Positions 1 through 6,343 are shown, counted from the stretch's first letter. The stretch: DNA of 8,434 bases from Gammaproteobacteria bacterium (GCA_030040235.1 JASHUC010000540.1:1-8434), one strand, 5' to 3'. The notes: a model not told the origin generated them from the letters alone. A program made the numbers and translations.

Positions 1-596
1 TTTTTCGCCTCTTCCTCCGAGACAGACGGGGAAATGACGATGTCCTCGCCGGGCTTCCAGTTGACCGGCGTTGCGACCTTGTGCTTGGTGGTGAGCTGCA
101 GGGAGTCCACCAGCCGCAGCACTTCGTCGAAATTGCGGCCCGAGCTCATGGGGTAGATGAGCATCGCCTTGATGAGCTTGTCGGGACCGATCAGAAACAC
201 GGTGCGCACGGTCTGATTGTTTGCCGCAGTGCGGCCCTGACTGGTCGTGCCCGACTCGGCGGGCAGCATCTCGTAGAGCTTCGCCACCTTGAGATCATGA
301 TCGCCGATCAGCGGGTACCTCACGGTGCCGCCGGTCGCCTTGACGATATCGCCCGTCCAGCGCTCGTGGTCCGCGACCGGATCGACCGAGAGGCCGATGA
401 TCTTGGTGTTGCGCTTGGCGAATTCGGGTTCGAGCTTGGCAAGGTAGCCGAGCTCGGTGGTGCAGATGGGGGTGAAATCCTTCGGATGGGAGAACAGCAC
501 AGCCCACGAGTTGCCGAGCCACTCGTGAAAGCGGATGTGCCCCTGGGTCGTATCGGCCTCGAAGTCCGGCGCGCGATCACCAATTCGCAGTGACAT
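1..596 (-). CDS. 1-Cys peroxiredoxin (Prx6-type, AhpC/TSA family), 3' end cut by window
   Basis: Thiol peroxidase expected to reduce H2O2, organic hydroperoxides or peroxynitrite in the cytoplasm. The 198 visible residues begin MSLRIGDRAPDFEAD. The active site P38-x-x-x-T42-x-x-C45 (context DFTPICTTE) carries the peroxidatic Cys45, and Arg131 in NNQTVRTVFLIGP is the expected conserved arginine. The GLSVDPVADHERW segment and the C-terminal extension (VNWKPGEDIVI) are typical of the Prx6 branch. No second cysteine is present in the visible part, which supports a 1-Cys mechanism. The protein runs off the left edge; family length is usually a little over 210 residues, so only a short tail is missing. 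The start is fixed by a GGAGG eight bases upstream and by the absence of a signal peptide. It stands apart from the redox operon, separated by the SYLF and apbE genes, so a shared role is not implied. Confidence 0.95.
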   Translation of the reverse strand, partial: MSLRIGDRAPDFEADTTQGHIRFHEWLGNSWAVLFSHPKDFTPICTTELGYLAKLEPEFAKRNTKIIGLSVDPVADHERWTGDIVKATGGTVRYPLIGDHDLKVAKLYEMLPAESGTTSQGRTAANNQTVRTVFLIGPDKLIKAMLIYPMSSGRNFDEVLRLVDSLQLTTKHKVATPVNWKPGEDIVISPSVSEEEAK

Positions 597-902
597 CTCG
601 AGATCCTCCGTCGAAAATCCGCCTTCCCTGGGCATCGCTCGAAGCCTACGGCTCCGGCGCCCTCGAAGAGCGTGTTCTTGGACCCGCAAATGTATCACCC
701 GGGGGCACAGCCCGGCTAATGCGGGACGGTTGGATGAACATGCTACGCGGTTATTTGCGGCTCGAGACGAGGACGATCGAGCACTCCGCGCGCTCGAGCA
801 AGGTTACGGCCCGACCTCGCGCATCCGGCGCGATACGGGCAGGCAAGCCGCCAGGCTCAGGGTCGTGGCAGGAGCCCGACCCGAGCTTCGGATCAGATCA
901 GT
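597..902. other. Non-coding gap between the peroxiredoxin start and the SYLF gene stop
   Basis: This stretch of 306 bases must contain the peroxiredoxin promoter if that gene is transcribed on its own, and the end of the SYLF transcript. Open frames crossing it on the plus strand lack any recognisable protein pattern and run antisense into neighbouring genes. I found no convincing -35/-10 pair and no hairpin followed by a T run. A 5-bp inverted repeat (699-703 with 711-715) is too short to call. Apart from the RBS at 605-609, I see nothing else definable. Confidence 0.5.
605..609 (-). promoter_or_regulatory. Ribosome binding site of the peroxiredoxin gene
   Basis: GGAGG on the minus strand, eight bases before the ATG at 596. 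It supports that start codon. Confidence 0.75.
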
Positions 903-1757
903 TCAGTTGGGGGGCTCGGCGCCCGGATGCGGATCGGCCAGCGGGAAGGTTTTCGCGCCCGCCGGCGAGGAGACCGCAGGGGAGCTCGGAGCGCTCGTGC
1001 TCGTGCCGGCCTCGGAGCTCGGCAGGCTCGATCCCGTACCGACCGGCGCGGCCGAAGCCGAGGCCGGCAGGTACGTGCGCGTCGCCGTATAGATCGTATC
1101 GAGGAAGCGCCGTGCGATGTCGTCGGTCGTGGTGACCGTGCCGTTCACGATGTCGGCGGCATCCACCGAGCCGCGATTGTAGAAGCGAGCATCGGCACCG
1201 GAGTCGATGGTGATGGCGGCCCCACTCAGGGCGACCCCCGCGAACAAGCCGCGGCTGCGCGAGTAGGAGTAGACCTCCGAGGAGACCGTCGGATCGGTCG
1301 CGGCCGTCGCCTGGCGGCCGACCGGACCGGCGGCGACCGAAGCGTCCGCACCGAGGGTGAGCTTGCCGCTCGCGATCTTCTCGATGCTGCGCTTCGTCGT
1401 GAACACGAGCACCACGTCGGTCGATTGCACGCCCCACTGGAATCCGAAGCTGCCACCGGTGAGATTGATGAAGACCGGATCGCTGAACCGGCCGTCATCG
1501 CCGCGTACGACGAGCACTCCGTTGCCTCGCGAGCCCCCGAAGAAGAATGCGGCCTTGGTCACGTCCGGAACGATGGCGATACCATAGGCTCGCTCGAGCA
1601 GGCGTTGTGGTACGAACTGATCCGGTGCCCCACGCAGCTCCCTGAGCACTTGTCCGGCGGTGAGCAGGCGCGCCTCCTCGCGGCCCTGTGCGTAGACGGT
1701 ACTGGCGCCGAGCGCCAAGACGATAGAAACTAATCCGAGACACAGACGATTGTGCAT
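903..1757 (-). CDS. Exported SYLF/Ysc84-domain (lipid-binding) protein
   Basis: 284 residues. The start at 1757 is preferred over an in-frame ATG at 1853 because it gives a clean Sec signal peptide (hydrophobic residues 5-20, likely cleavage VYA|QG after residue 23), and an AGGGG-like sequence lies eight bases upstream. Residues of about 30-215 match the SYLF/Ysc84 pattern: AYGIAIVPDVTKAAF, GGSRGNGVLVVR, GGSFGFQWGVQSTDVVLVF, GKLTLGADASVAAGPVGR, YSYSRSRGLFAGVALSGA. The family name comes from the yeast actin-binding protein Ysc84, and the domain binds phospholipids in eukaryotes. In bacteria these are secreted or periplasmic proteins of unknown role, probably acting at membranes. The last 60 or so residues are rich in Ala, Ser, Pro and Gly and look disordered. 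It is divergent from apbE, with 99 bases between the two starts. No partner role can be read from sequence. Confidence 0.88.
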   Translation of the reverse strand: MHNRLCLGLVSIVLALGASTVYAQGREEARLLTAGQVLRELRGAPDQFVPQRLLERAYGIAIVPDVTKAAFFFGGSRGNGVLVVRGDDGRFSDPVFINLTGGSFGFQWGVQSTDVVLVFTTKRSIEKIASGKLTLGADASVAAGPVGRQATAATDPTVSSEVYSYSRSRGLFAGVALSGAAITIDSGADARFYNRGSVDAADIVNGTVTTTDDIARRFLDTIYTATRTYLPASASAAPVGTGSSLPSSEAGTSTSAPSSPAVSSPAGAKTFPLADPHPGAEPPN

Positions 1758-1856
1758 CCGGCGATCCCCTGTCTGTAATTGCCGACGCTGCATCGCGCCG
1801 GCGGACCATCCCTGCTCAAGCTTACTCCACCTCAACGACATTTGGGACTCCACCGC

Positions 1857-2840
1857 ATGAGATTGTCACTCGCATTCTTCGCGCTGCTCACCGCGGCGGG
1901 AACTCTGGCACCCGCGCACGCGGAGTGGCTCTACCGCGAGGCGCCGATCATGGGCACGCGCTGCGACGTGAAGCTGTGGACGGACGATCACGCCAAGGGC
2001 GAGGCGGCGATCGATGCCGTGTTTGCCGAGTTCCGCCGCTTCGACGCGCGGATGAGCACCTTCAAGCCCGACAGTGAGGTGTCGTACGTGAACGCCCACG
2101 CCTCGGAGCATCCGGTGAAGATTTCGGCCGAGCTCTACGACATCACGCAGATCGCGCTCGAGTACTCGAAGATCACGCACGGCACCTTCGATATCACCTA
2201 TGCGAGCGTCGGTTACCTCTACAACTATCGCGAGCGCATCCGGCCGAACGATGCGGCGATCGCGGCGCATCTGCCCGCGATCGGCTACCGCCACGTGCAC
2301 CTCGATCCCAAGGCCCGAACGATCTTCTTCGACCGGCCCGGCGTGCGCATCGACTTCGGCGGTCTCAAGGGCTACGAGGTCGATCGCGGCGTGGCAGTGC
2401 TCAAGAAGCTCGGATACACGCACGCGATGGTGAATGCGGGCGGGGACACGCGGTTCATAGGCGATGAGCGCGGCAAGCCGTGGATTGTCGGCATCGCGGA
2501 TCCCGATGATCCTCACGACTGGAACAAATCGGCCTTGAAGCTGCCGATCACCGATGCGGCGATCTCCACCTCCGGCGACTACGAGCGGTACTTCGACGAG
2601 GGAGGGACCCGCTACTACCACATCCTCGATCCGAGGACCGGCAGATCGCCCCATGTCGTGCGCAGCGTCACCATCATCGGGCCCACCGCGACGCGCACCG
2701 ATGCGCTCACGAAGAGCGTATTCGTGATGGGCGTGCCGAAGGGGATCCGGTTCATCGACACGCTCAACGACGTGGACTGCATCGCCATCACGCCCGACCG
2801 GCGGATCTGGTACTCGAAGGGACTCGCGCCGCCCAGGTGA
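1857..2840 (+). CDS. apbE: FAD:protein FMN transferase, ApbE family, exported
   Basis: 327 residues. ApbE enzymes transfer FMN from FAD onto Thr or Ser of target proteins in the periplasm, using Mg2+. The start at 1857 gives a Sec signal peptide (MRLSLAFFALLTAAGTLAPAHA, 22 residues, no lipobox cysteine), so the mature enzyme should be soluble in the periplasm rather than lipidated. Family motifs in order: MGTRCDV (32-38), RRFDARMSTFKPDSEVSYVN (60-79), GTFDITYASVG (109-119), DFGGLKGYEVDR (166-177), VNAGGDTRFIG (192-202), PWIVGI (208-213), ISTSGDYERYF (236-246), YYHILDPRTGRSP (253-265), TRTDALTKSVFVMG (279-292), with Asp282/Thr285 at the expected metal-binding position. The FAD-site motif is one residue shorter than the usual DLGGIAKGYAVD. 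The gene converges on the redox operon, stopping 35 bases from the DUF3570 gene, whose product carries a candidate target motif. Older annotations call this family a thiamine biosynthesis lipoprotein, which is misleading. Confidence 0.93.
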   Translation: MRLSLAFFALLTAAGTLAPAHAEWLYREAPIMGTRCDVKLWTDDHAKGEAAIDAVFAEFRRFDARMSTFKPDSEVSYVNAHASEHPVKISAELYDITQIALEYSKITHGTFDITYASVGYLYNYRERIRPNDAAIAAHLPAIGYRHVHLDPKARTIFFDRPGVRIDFGGLKGYEVDRGVAVLKKLGYTHAMVNAGGDTRFIGDERGKPWIVGIADPDDPHDWNKSALKLPITDAAISTSGDYERYFDEGGTRYYHILDPRTGRSPHVVRSVTIIGPTATRTDALTKSVFVMGVPKGIRFIDTLNDVDCIAITPDRRIWYSKGLAPPR

Positions 2841-2875
2841 CGGACGCGGCAGGAGGCCCGATCCCGAACCATCGA

Positions 2876-4123
2876 CTAGAACCAGAGCGAGATGTAGAAC
2901 TGGTAGATGCGGATATCGACCGAGTAGAGCGGCGCGTCGAGGATCGTGTAGCCGGTCGCCGGATCGACCAGCAGCGCGTTGCGGAAGTCCTCGTAATCGA
3001 TCCACATCCGGTCGTAGCGGAGGTTGGCCGTGCTCTTCTGGATCCAGGGCACGTGCGGGATCGTGAACTGATAGCTCACCCCGGCGCCGACCGAGTAGCT
3101 GTAATAGGTGGACAGCTCCCGGTTGCGCGACATGAAGTTCTGCTGATCGGCAAAGAGGAACGCGTTGCTGTAGAAGCTCGCCCCGGTCTGGTTGTAGTAG
3201 CGCAGCGCCCCGTCGAAGGTCCAGTTGCGCCACGGATGGGTATACCCGAGCTGCGAGGTGTTGGCGCGGATCCCCCAGGTGTCGAAGTAGTAGCGGTACT
3301 GCAGGTCGAGCGCCGCGTGCCACGGAAGGTAGTACTTGTAGTCCCCGCCGATCGCATTGCTGGTGCGTGTGTTCGGGTCGGTCTCGGGCTCGGTGCTGAA
3401 GCCACGCCCGGAGGTGGGATCGAGGTAGATGATGTCGCGATACGGGTTACTGAGCCAGCCCTGATCGGTGATGATCTCGTCGTTCACCGCGAGGATCGAA
3501 TTGCGCGTGAGGATCTGGCTTACGCCCACCCCGTACGAGCGCTCGTCCATATCCTTCTCGCCGAAGGTCGGGTCGTGGATCTTGTCCTCGCACTCGCCGG
3601 TCGAGGAGTGCATGGCGCACTCCATTTTGAACACGTCGTTCCAGGTGCGGTGGAACGTCATGCTGACGGTCGTGAGGTCCCCGAACATGTCCTCGCTGAT
3701 CGCGAAATTGGCGGTGTTCGAGGTGTAGTCCGGCTCGTAGCTGTGCGTGTAGCCGACCGAGTAGGTGGTCTTGCCGGAGAGATACTCCACCGAGGCGGTG
3801 TCCTGCGTGCGCTGCTCGACGTACGGGCTCGCATACAGCATCACGTCGATGGAGGCTCCCGAGACCACATCCGTGAGGTGGCTGTACTGGATCGATACCT
3901 TGTCGCCGACTTTCTTGCGAATGAGCCAGGTCTTGCCGTCGATCACCTGACCGCCGCCCACGTACTGACTGGAGCTGTATTCCACAGTGTCCTCGGGCAG
4001 CACGGCCGTACGGCTCGCGGAGCTGTAGAGCGTCGCGACCACGACGGTGACGAGCGCGACACGCAGGGCGCAAGAGGCCGAACGCTGCCGGCTGGAGCGC
4101 GGCGCCGTTAGTTGCATCCGCAT
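2876..4123 (-). CDS. DUF3570-type outer-membrane beta-barrel protein with a flavinylation-like motif
   Basis: 415 residues from the ATG at 4123 (a second in-frame ATG lies at 4117). The N-terminus is basic followed by VALVTVVVATLYSSASRTA, a plausible Sec signal. The rest alternates aromatic/polar strands with short turns and ends in YQFYISLWF, a terminal-Phe signature of outer-membrane barrels. The pattern after the signal (SSSQYVGGGQVIDGKTWLIR, then KVSIQYSHLTDVVSGASIDV) fits DUF3570 as I remember it; no function is established. D85-V-V-S-G-A-S91 matches the D-x-x-[ST]-G-A-[ST] pattern recognised by ApbE, and apbE is the next gene across a 35-bp convergent gap. C169 and C178 could form a disulfide-closed loop. 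The start overlaps the end of the upstream DUF4266 gene by 16 bases, suggesting translational coupling. Last gene of the operon. Family assignment moderately sure; barrel location is an inference. Confidence 0.8.
   Translation of the reverse strand: MRMQLTAPRSSRQRSASCALRVALVTVVVATLYSSASRTAVLPEDTVEYSSSQYVGGGQVIDGKTWLIRKKVGDKVSIQYSHLTDVVSGASIDVMLYASPYVEQRTQDTASVEYLSGKTTYSVGYTHSYEPDYTSNTANFAISEDMFGDLTTVSMTFHRTWNDVFKMECAMHSSTGECEDKIHDPTFGEKDMDERSYGVGVSQILTRNSILAVNDEIITDQGWLSNPYRDIIYLDPTSGRGFSTEPETDPNTRTSNAIGGDYKYYLPWHAALDLQYRYYFDTWGIRANTSQLGYTHPWRNWTFDGALRYYNQTGASFYSNAFLFADQQNFMSRNRELSTYYSYSVGAGVSYQFTIPHVPWIQKSTANLRYDRMWIDYEDFRNALLVDPATGYTILDAPLYSVDIRIYQFYISLWF
3851..3871 (-). other. Candidate FMN-attachment motif (DVVSGAS) in the DUF3570 protein
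   Basis: Codons for Asp85 to Ser91. The pattern D-x-x-[ST]-G-A-[ST] is that of known ApbE targets, where the last Thr/Ser carries FMN through a phosphoester bond. The candidate acceptor here is Ser91. The match is exact by eye, but modification is unproven. Confidence 0.5.
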
Positions 4124-4347
4124 CCACCACCCGTAGCACCCGTCGCCCCGCGCGCCGCGTTGCGCACCTCGTAGACGTGATCGAGGAACAGGTTCTCGAC
4201 CGGATCGCCGTCGAAGCTCATGATCGGATCGGCGAGATGCTCGCGCTCGTACGGCTTGACCCACGGGTGGATCGATGAGCACCCCCCGAGTGCGAACGAG
4301 GCGACGGCCAGGACGAGCACGCTCACGGTACGGGGGGTGAGGCGCAT
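4108..4347 (-). CDS. Small DUF4266-type lipoprotein with C-terminal Gly/Cys tail
   Basis: 79 residues. The hydrophobic signal ends in a lipobox (LGGC, Cys23), and Ser at +2 and +3 predicts outer-membrane rather than inner-membrane retention. The mature protein is only 57 residues: HPWVKPYEREHLADPIMSF (27-45), then DHVYEVRNAARGATGATG and the terminal GGGCGCN with Cys76 and Cys78. The PYER-x-x-LADP-x-M core and the GGGCGCN tail match what I recall of DUF4266, a family with no assigned function. The C-x-C tail on a flexible Gly-rich arm could bind metal, carry a disulfide or be modified; this is inference. An AGGAG lies six bases before the ATG, inside the last codons of the thioredoxin gene, and the 3' end overlaps the DUF3570 gene, so the three are almost certainly co-translated. 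Conserved pairing with DUF3570, a thioredoxin and ApbE is my recollection of genome neighbourhoods, not checked here. Confidence 0.85.
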   Translation of the reverse strand: MRLTPRTVSVLVLAVASFALGGCSSIHPWVKPYEREHLADPIMSFDGDPVENLFLDHVYEVRNAARGATGATGGGCGCN

Positions 4348-4350
4348 GAT

Positions 4351-4839
4351 CTACTCCTGAACCAGGGCTCGAATCTCATTGAGGTATGCGTTCTCGTCGC
4401 CGGGCTTGTATCCCTGGTGGAGCATGCGCACGTTGCCGTTGCGATCGATGAACACCGTGGTCGGCATGCCCGGGACGCCGTACAGCTTGCTCACGATGCT
4501 CTGGGTATCGAACAGCACGGGGAAGCTGACCGGGGTTTGCTTGAGCCACTCCTCGGCCGACTTGCGGTCCGGCTCGACGTTGACTCCGATCAGGCTGAAC
4601 CCGAGTTTGCTGTAGTGCTTGTAGATGTTGTCGAGCAGCGGCATCTCCTGACGGCAGGGACCGCACCAGCTCGCCCAGAAGTTGATCATGACCACCTGTC
4701 CCTTGAACTGGGAGAGGCTCACGACGCCGCCGTTACGCGCCGGCAGGCTGAAGGCGGGCGCCGGACCCTGCGGAATTCCCGCAAGAGTGGGCACCGCGAC
4801 GATGAGCGCAGCGAGGCTCGCGATGAAGATCCGGTTCAT
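4351..4839 (-). CDS. TlpA-like periplasmic thioredoxin / disulfide reductase
   Basis: 162 residues. The start at 4839 is chosen over the in-frame ATG at 4860 because AGGAG lies six bases upstream and a clean signal peptide follows (MNRIFIASLAALIVAVPTLA, cleavage near residue 20). A thioredoxin fold occupies about residues 26-160: FSLPARNGGVVSLSQFKGQ, the active site W55-A-S-W-C59-G-P-C62, GVNVEPDRKSAEEWL, and the cis-proline loop G124-M-P126-T-T. This is the layout of TlpA/ResA/CcmG proteins, which reduce disulfides in the periplasm, often on apocytochrome c or copper-site proteins. Likely clients in this operon are the CxxCH cytochrome and the C-x-C tail of the neighbouring lipoprotein; that choice is inference. 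It lies 33 bases after the barrel lipoprotein gene and directly before the DUF4266 gene. It lacks the long N-terminal anchor of classical TlpA, so it is probably soluble. Confidence 0.93.
   Translation of the reverse strand: MNRIFIASLAALIVAVPTLAGIPQGPAPAFSLPARNGGVVSLSQFKGQVVMINFWASWCGPCRQEMPLLDNIYKHYSKLGFSLIGVNVEPDRKSAEEWLKQTPVSFPVLFDTQSIVSKLYGVPGMPTTVFIDRNGNVRMLHQGYKPGDENAYLNEIRALVQE
4354..4358 (-). promoter_or_regulatory. Ribosome binding site of the DUF4266 gene, inside the thioredoxin gene end
   Basis: AGGAG on the minus strand, formed by the last sense codons of the thioredoxin gene just before its TAG, six bases before the ATG at 4347. It fixes that start and implies coupled translation of the two genes. 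Confidence 0.8.
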
Positions 4840-4845
4840 CTCAAA

Positions 4846-4850
4846 CTCCT
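4846..4850 (-). promoter_or_regulatory. Ribosome binding site of the thioredoxin gene
   Basis: AGGAG on the minus strand, six bases before the ATG at 4839. It decides this start over the in-frame ATG at 4860. Confidence 0.8.
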
Positions 4851-4872
4851 TTTGCCGCAATTGCGGCTTCGC

Positions 4873-5619
4873 TCAAAAGAAAAAGGTGAGTCCGACGTGT
4901 GCCTCGAGATTGCTCGCGAGCTTCTCGACGCCGATCACGTCGGAGTTGTACACGCGGTCCTCCACCGCGACGTGCACCGCGACCCAGTCCGCGGGCAGGA
5001 TCTTGTACCCGGCACCGAAATTGACCGTGAATTTCTGGTCGCCGCCGAATTGGGTGCTGCCGACGCCCGCCAGCACGTACAACGAGCTGATCAGGGCGTA
5101 GTTGCGACCGAGGAACACCTCTCCGGGCAGCAAGTTGTAGCCCACCGACAGGTCGTAGTACTTGAACCACCTCTCACTGTCCGTAAGCAGTTGGATATTG
5201 CTGAGGACCTCGAAGCTGGTGAGGCCTCCCTTGGAACGTCCCGCCTCGGCCTGGAAGAAGAAGTCCTCGCTCACGTGATAGGCCGCCTGAACCCCGTAGA
5301 CCGGGTGCGCGCCGAAATCCTCGATGTTGAGCGTGCCGAAGTAGCCGCCGACCTCGATGTCCTGGGAGCGGATCTTCGGCACCTTCACCGGCTGCCGCTC
5401 GACCTCGGGCTGGATCACCCGTGGGGGGTTGTCGGAGTCGGACGCCGTCCCCAAAGAGGAAGAGGATGAGGATGAGGATGAGGACGACGACTGACTGCTC
5501 GCGGCGCTCGTCTGATCCTGGGTGCGCGGCTGCCCGCCCCCGAACAGGTGGCGCACGGTTGCGCAACCCCCGAGGCTCGCGGCCAGGACTACAAGAAGAA
5601 CGCGATACCGAATTTCCAT
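4873..5619 (-). CDS. Outer-membrane beta-barrel lipoprotein with poly-Ser linker
   Basis: 248 residues. The signal ends in LGGC with lipid-anchor Cys19 and Ala at +2 (outer-membrane sorting expected). Residues of about 28-80 are a disordered linker containing twelve consecutive serines (44-55) and a Pro/charged stretch. Residues of about 83-248 form a barrel-like domain: QDIEVGGYFGTLNIEDFG, VYGVQAAYHVSEDFFFQAEAG, then alternating strands ending in LEAHVGLTFFF. This fits the 'outer membrane beta-barrel domain' family first described from myxobacteria (TIGR04565 as I recall it). No function is assigned to that family. Its start overlaps the SH3b-barrel gene by 31 bases, and the lipoprotein signal shows that this start is right. 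A lipoprotein whose barrel domain is tethered by a flexible linker is unusual; it may be a partner barrel of the upstream SH3b protein, which has a similar C-terminal domain. Confidence 0.85.
   Translation of the reverse strand: MEIRYRVLLVVLAASLGGCATVRHLFGGGQPRTQDQTSAASSQSSSSSSSSSSSSLGTASDSDNPPRVIQPEVERQPVKVPKIRSQDIEVGGYFGTLNIEDFGAHPVYGVQAAYHVSEDFFFQAEAGRSKGGLTSFEVLSNIQLLTDSERWFKYYDLSVGYNLLPGEVFLGRNYALISSLYVLAGVGSTQFGGDQKFTVNFGAGYKILPADWVAVHVAVEDRVYNSDVIGVEKLASNLEAHVGLTFFF
5455..5490 (-). repeat. Serine-codon microsatellite (12 Ser codons, with 3 tandem TCATCC-type hexamers)
   Basis: Twelve serine codons in a row. The core is three exact copies of the plus-strand hexamer GATGAG (5465-5482), flanked by GAC and GAG-like triplets. 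Because the unit is a multiple of three, slippage would change linker length without breaking the frame. Confidence 0.8.
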
Positions 5620-6338
5620 TCGTCTACCTGCTGATTCTCATTGCGCTTGGTGAAGACCATGTGGTTCTTGTATTCGCCGCGCAGGAACAGCCGCCGCGTC
5701 AGATAGAGGCGGAAACCTGCGCCGACGAACGCCGACTGATCGGTCGTGTCGGAGGGCTGAAGGAGCGTCACTTTCGGCTGGGTGTACACGATGCCCGTGC
5801 CGAGGCTCACGAACGGCGAGAACCGCTTCTCCGGCAGAAAGATGTGCGTGAGGGCGAGGTCGGCCGTCGTGCCGTTCGCCACGGTCCCGAGAAACTCCGC
5901 GACCGACAGCTCGAGCTGCAGATTCGGCACGAGCGTGACGGCCGCATACGCCGAGAACGCGGAGGCGCCGCCGTAATCGCCGTACGGAAAGACGCCCACC
6001 TCGAAGCGATGCGCGCTGAAGCCTGCCTGATCGCCGAAATTGAAATGAAACGGCGTCCCGTCGGCGAGCACCGTGTTCTGCATGTCCTTCGCCGAGACCC
6101 ATCCCTCGACCCCGCGCGCCGCGCGCACCTTGAACCAGTCGGTGCGGCGTTTGATCACATCGACGCTCGCATCGCGCTCGACGACATAGAACACCGGGTA
6201 GCCGCGCCCAGGCCCCGTGTGCAGCTCCAGATACGGCGCCGCGACGAACACCTGCAGGTACTCCGGCGCGGACCGCGCCAGGGGGGCGGCGAGGAGGATG
6301 AGCAGGCATAGGGCGAGGCGAATCGGCGGTGGGCGCAA
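5589..6338 (-). CDS. Exported SH3b-domain plus C-terminal beta-barrel protein, TTG start
   Basis: 249 residues if translation starts at the TTG at 6338. No ATG or GTG gives the signal peptide: the long in-frame extension to an ATG at 6893 is antisense-like and overlaps the cytochrome gene. AGGA at 6344-6347 sits five bases before the TTG, and the product begins MRPPPIRLALCLLILLAAPLARSA, a good Sec signal. Residues of about 28-86 are a bacterial SH3 (SH3b) domain (LELHTGPGRGYPVFYVV, DWFKVR, GVEGWVSAKDM), a fold that often binds peptidoglycan or peptides. The remaining 160 or so residues look like an outer-membrane barrel (RFEVGVFPYGDYGG, FSPFVSLGTGIVYTQPKV, FRLYLTRRLFLRGEYKNH) ending in KFGIAFFL. 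It would link cell wall and outer membrane (inference). It begins 11 bases after the cytochrome gene and overlaps the next gene by 31 bases. Confidence 0.82.
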   Translation of the reverse strand: MRPPPIRLALCLLILLAAPLARSAPEYLQVFVAAPYLELHTGPGRGYPVFYVVERDASVDVIKRRTDWFKVRAARGVEGWVSAKDMQNTVLADGTPFHFNFGDQAGFSAHRFEVGVFPYGDYGGASAFSAYAAVTLVPNLQLELSVAEFLGTVANGTTADLALTHIFLPEKRFSPFVSLGTGIVYTQPKVTLLQPSDTTDQSAFVGAGFRLYLTRRLFLRGEYKNHMVFTKRNENQQVDEWKFGIAFFL

Positions 6339-6343
6339 GGGTT

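Noticed and set aside
699..715. Inverted repeat in the 597-902 gap as a terminator
   Set aside because: The stem is only 5 bp with a 7-base loop and there is no T run on either strand.
1758..1856. Divergent promoters between the SYLF and apbE genes
   Set aside because: A promoter must be near, but no -35/-10 pair with proper spacing stands out on either strand, so none is called.
2841..2875. Bidirectional terminator between the convergent apbE and DUF3570 genes
   Set aside because: The 35 bases show no stable inverted repeat or T/A tract; termination there, if any, is not readable.
1866..3323. Minus-strand open frame opposite apbE
   Set aside because: It is a shadow of apbE and of part of the DUF3570 gene; composition is Arg/His/Leu-rich with no recognisable domain.
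2837..4111. Long plus-strand open frame opposite the DUF3570 gene
   Set aside because: It is antisense to a well-supported barrel gene, is dominated by Val/Arg/Ala/Asp typical of GC-rich shadow frames, and has no signal or motif. The same reasoning applies to long plus-strand frames at 4417-5469 and 6461-7747.
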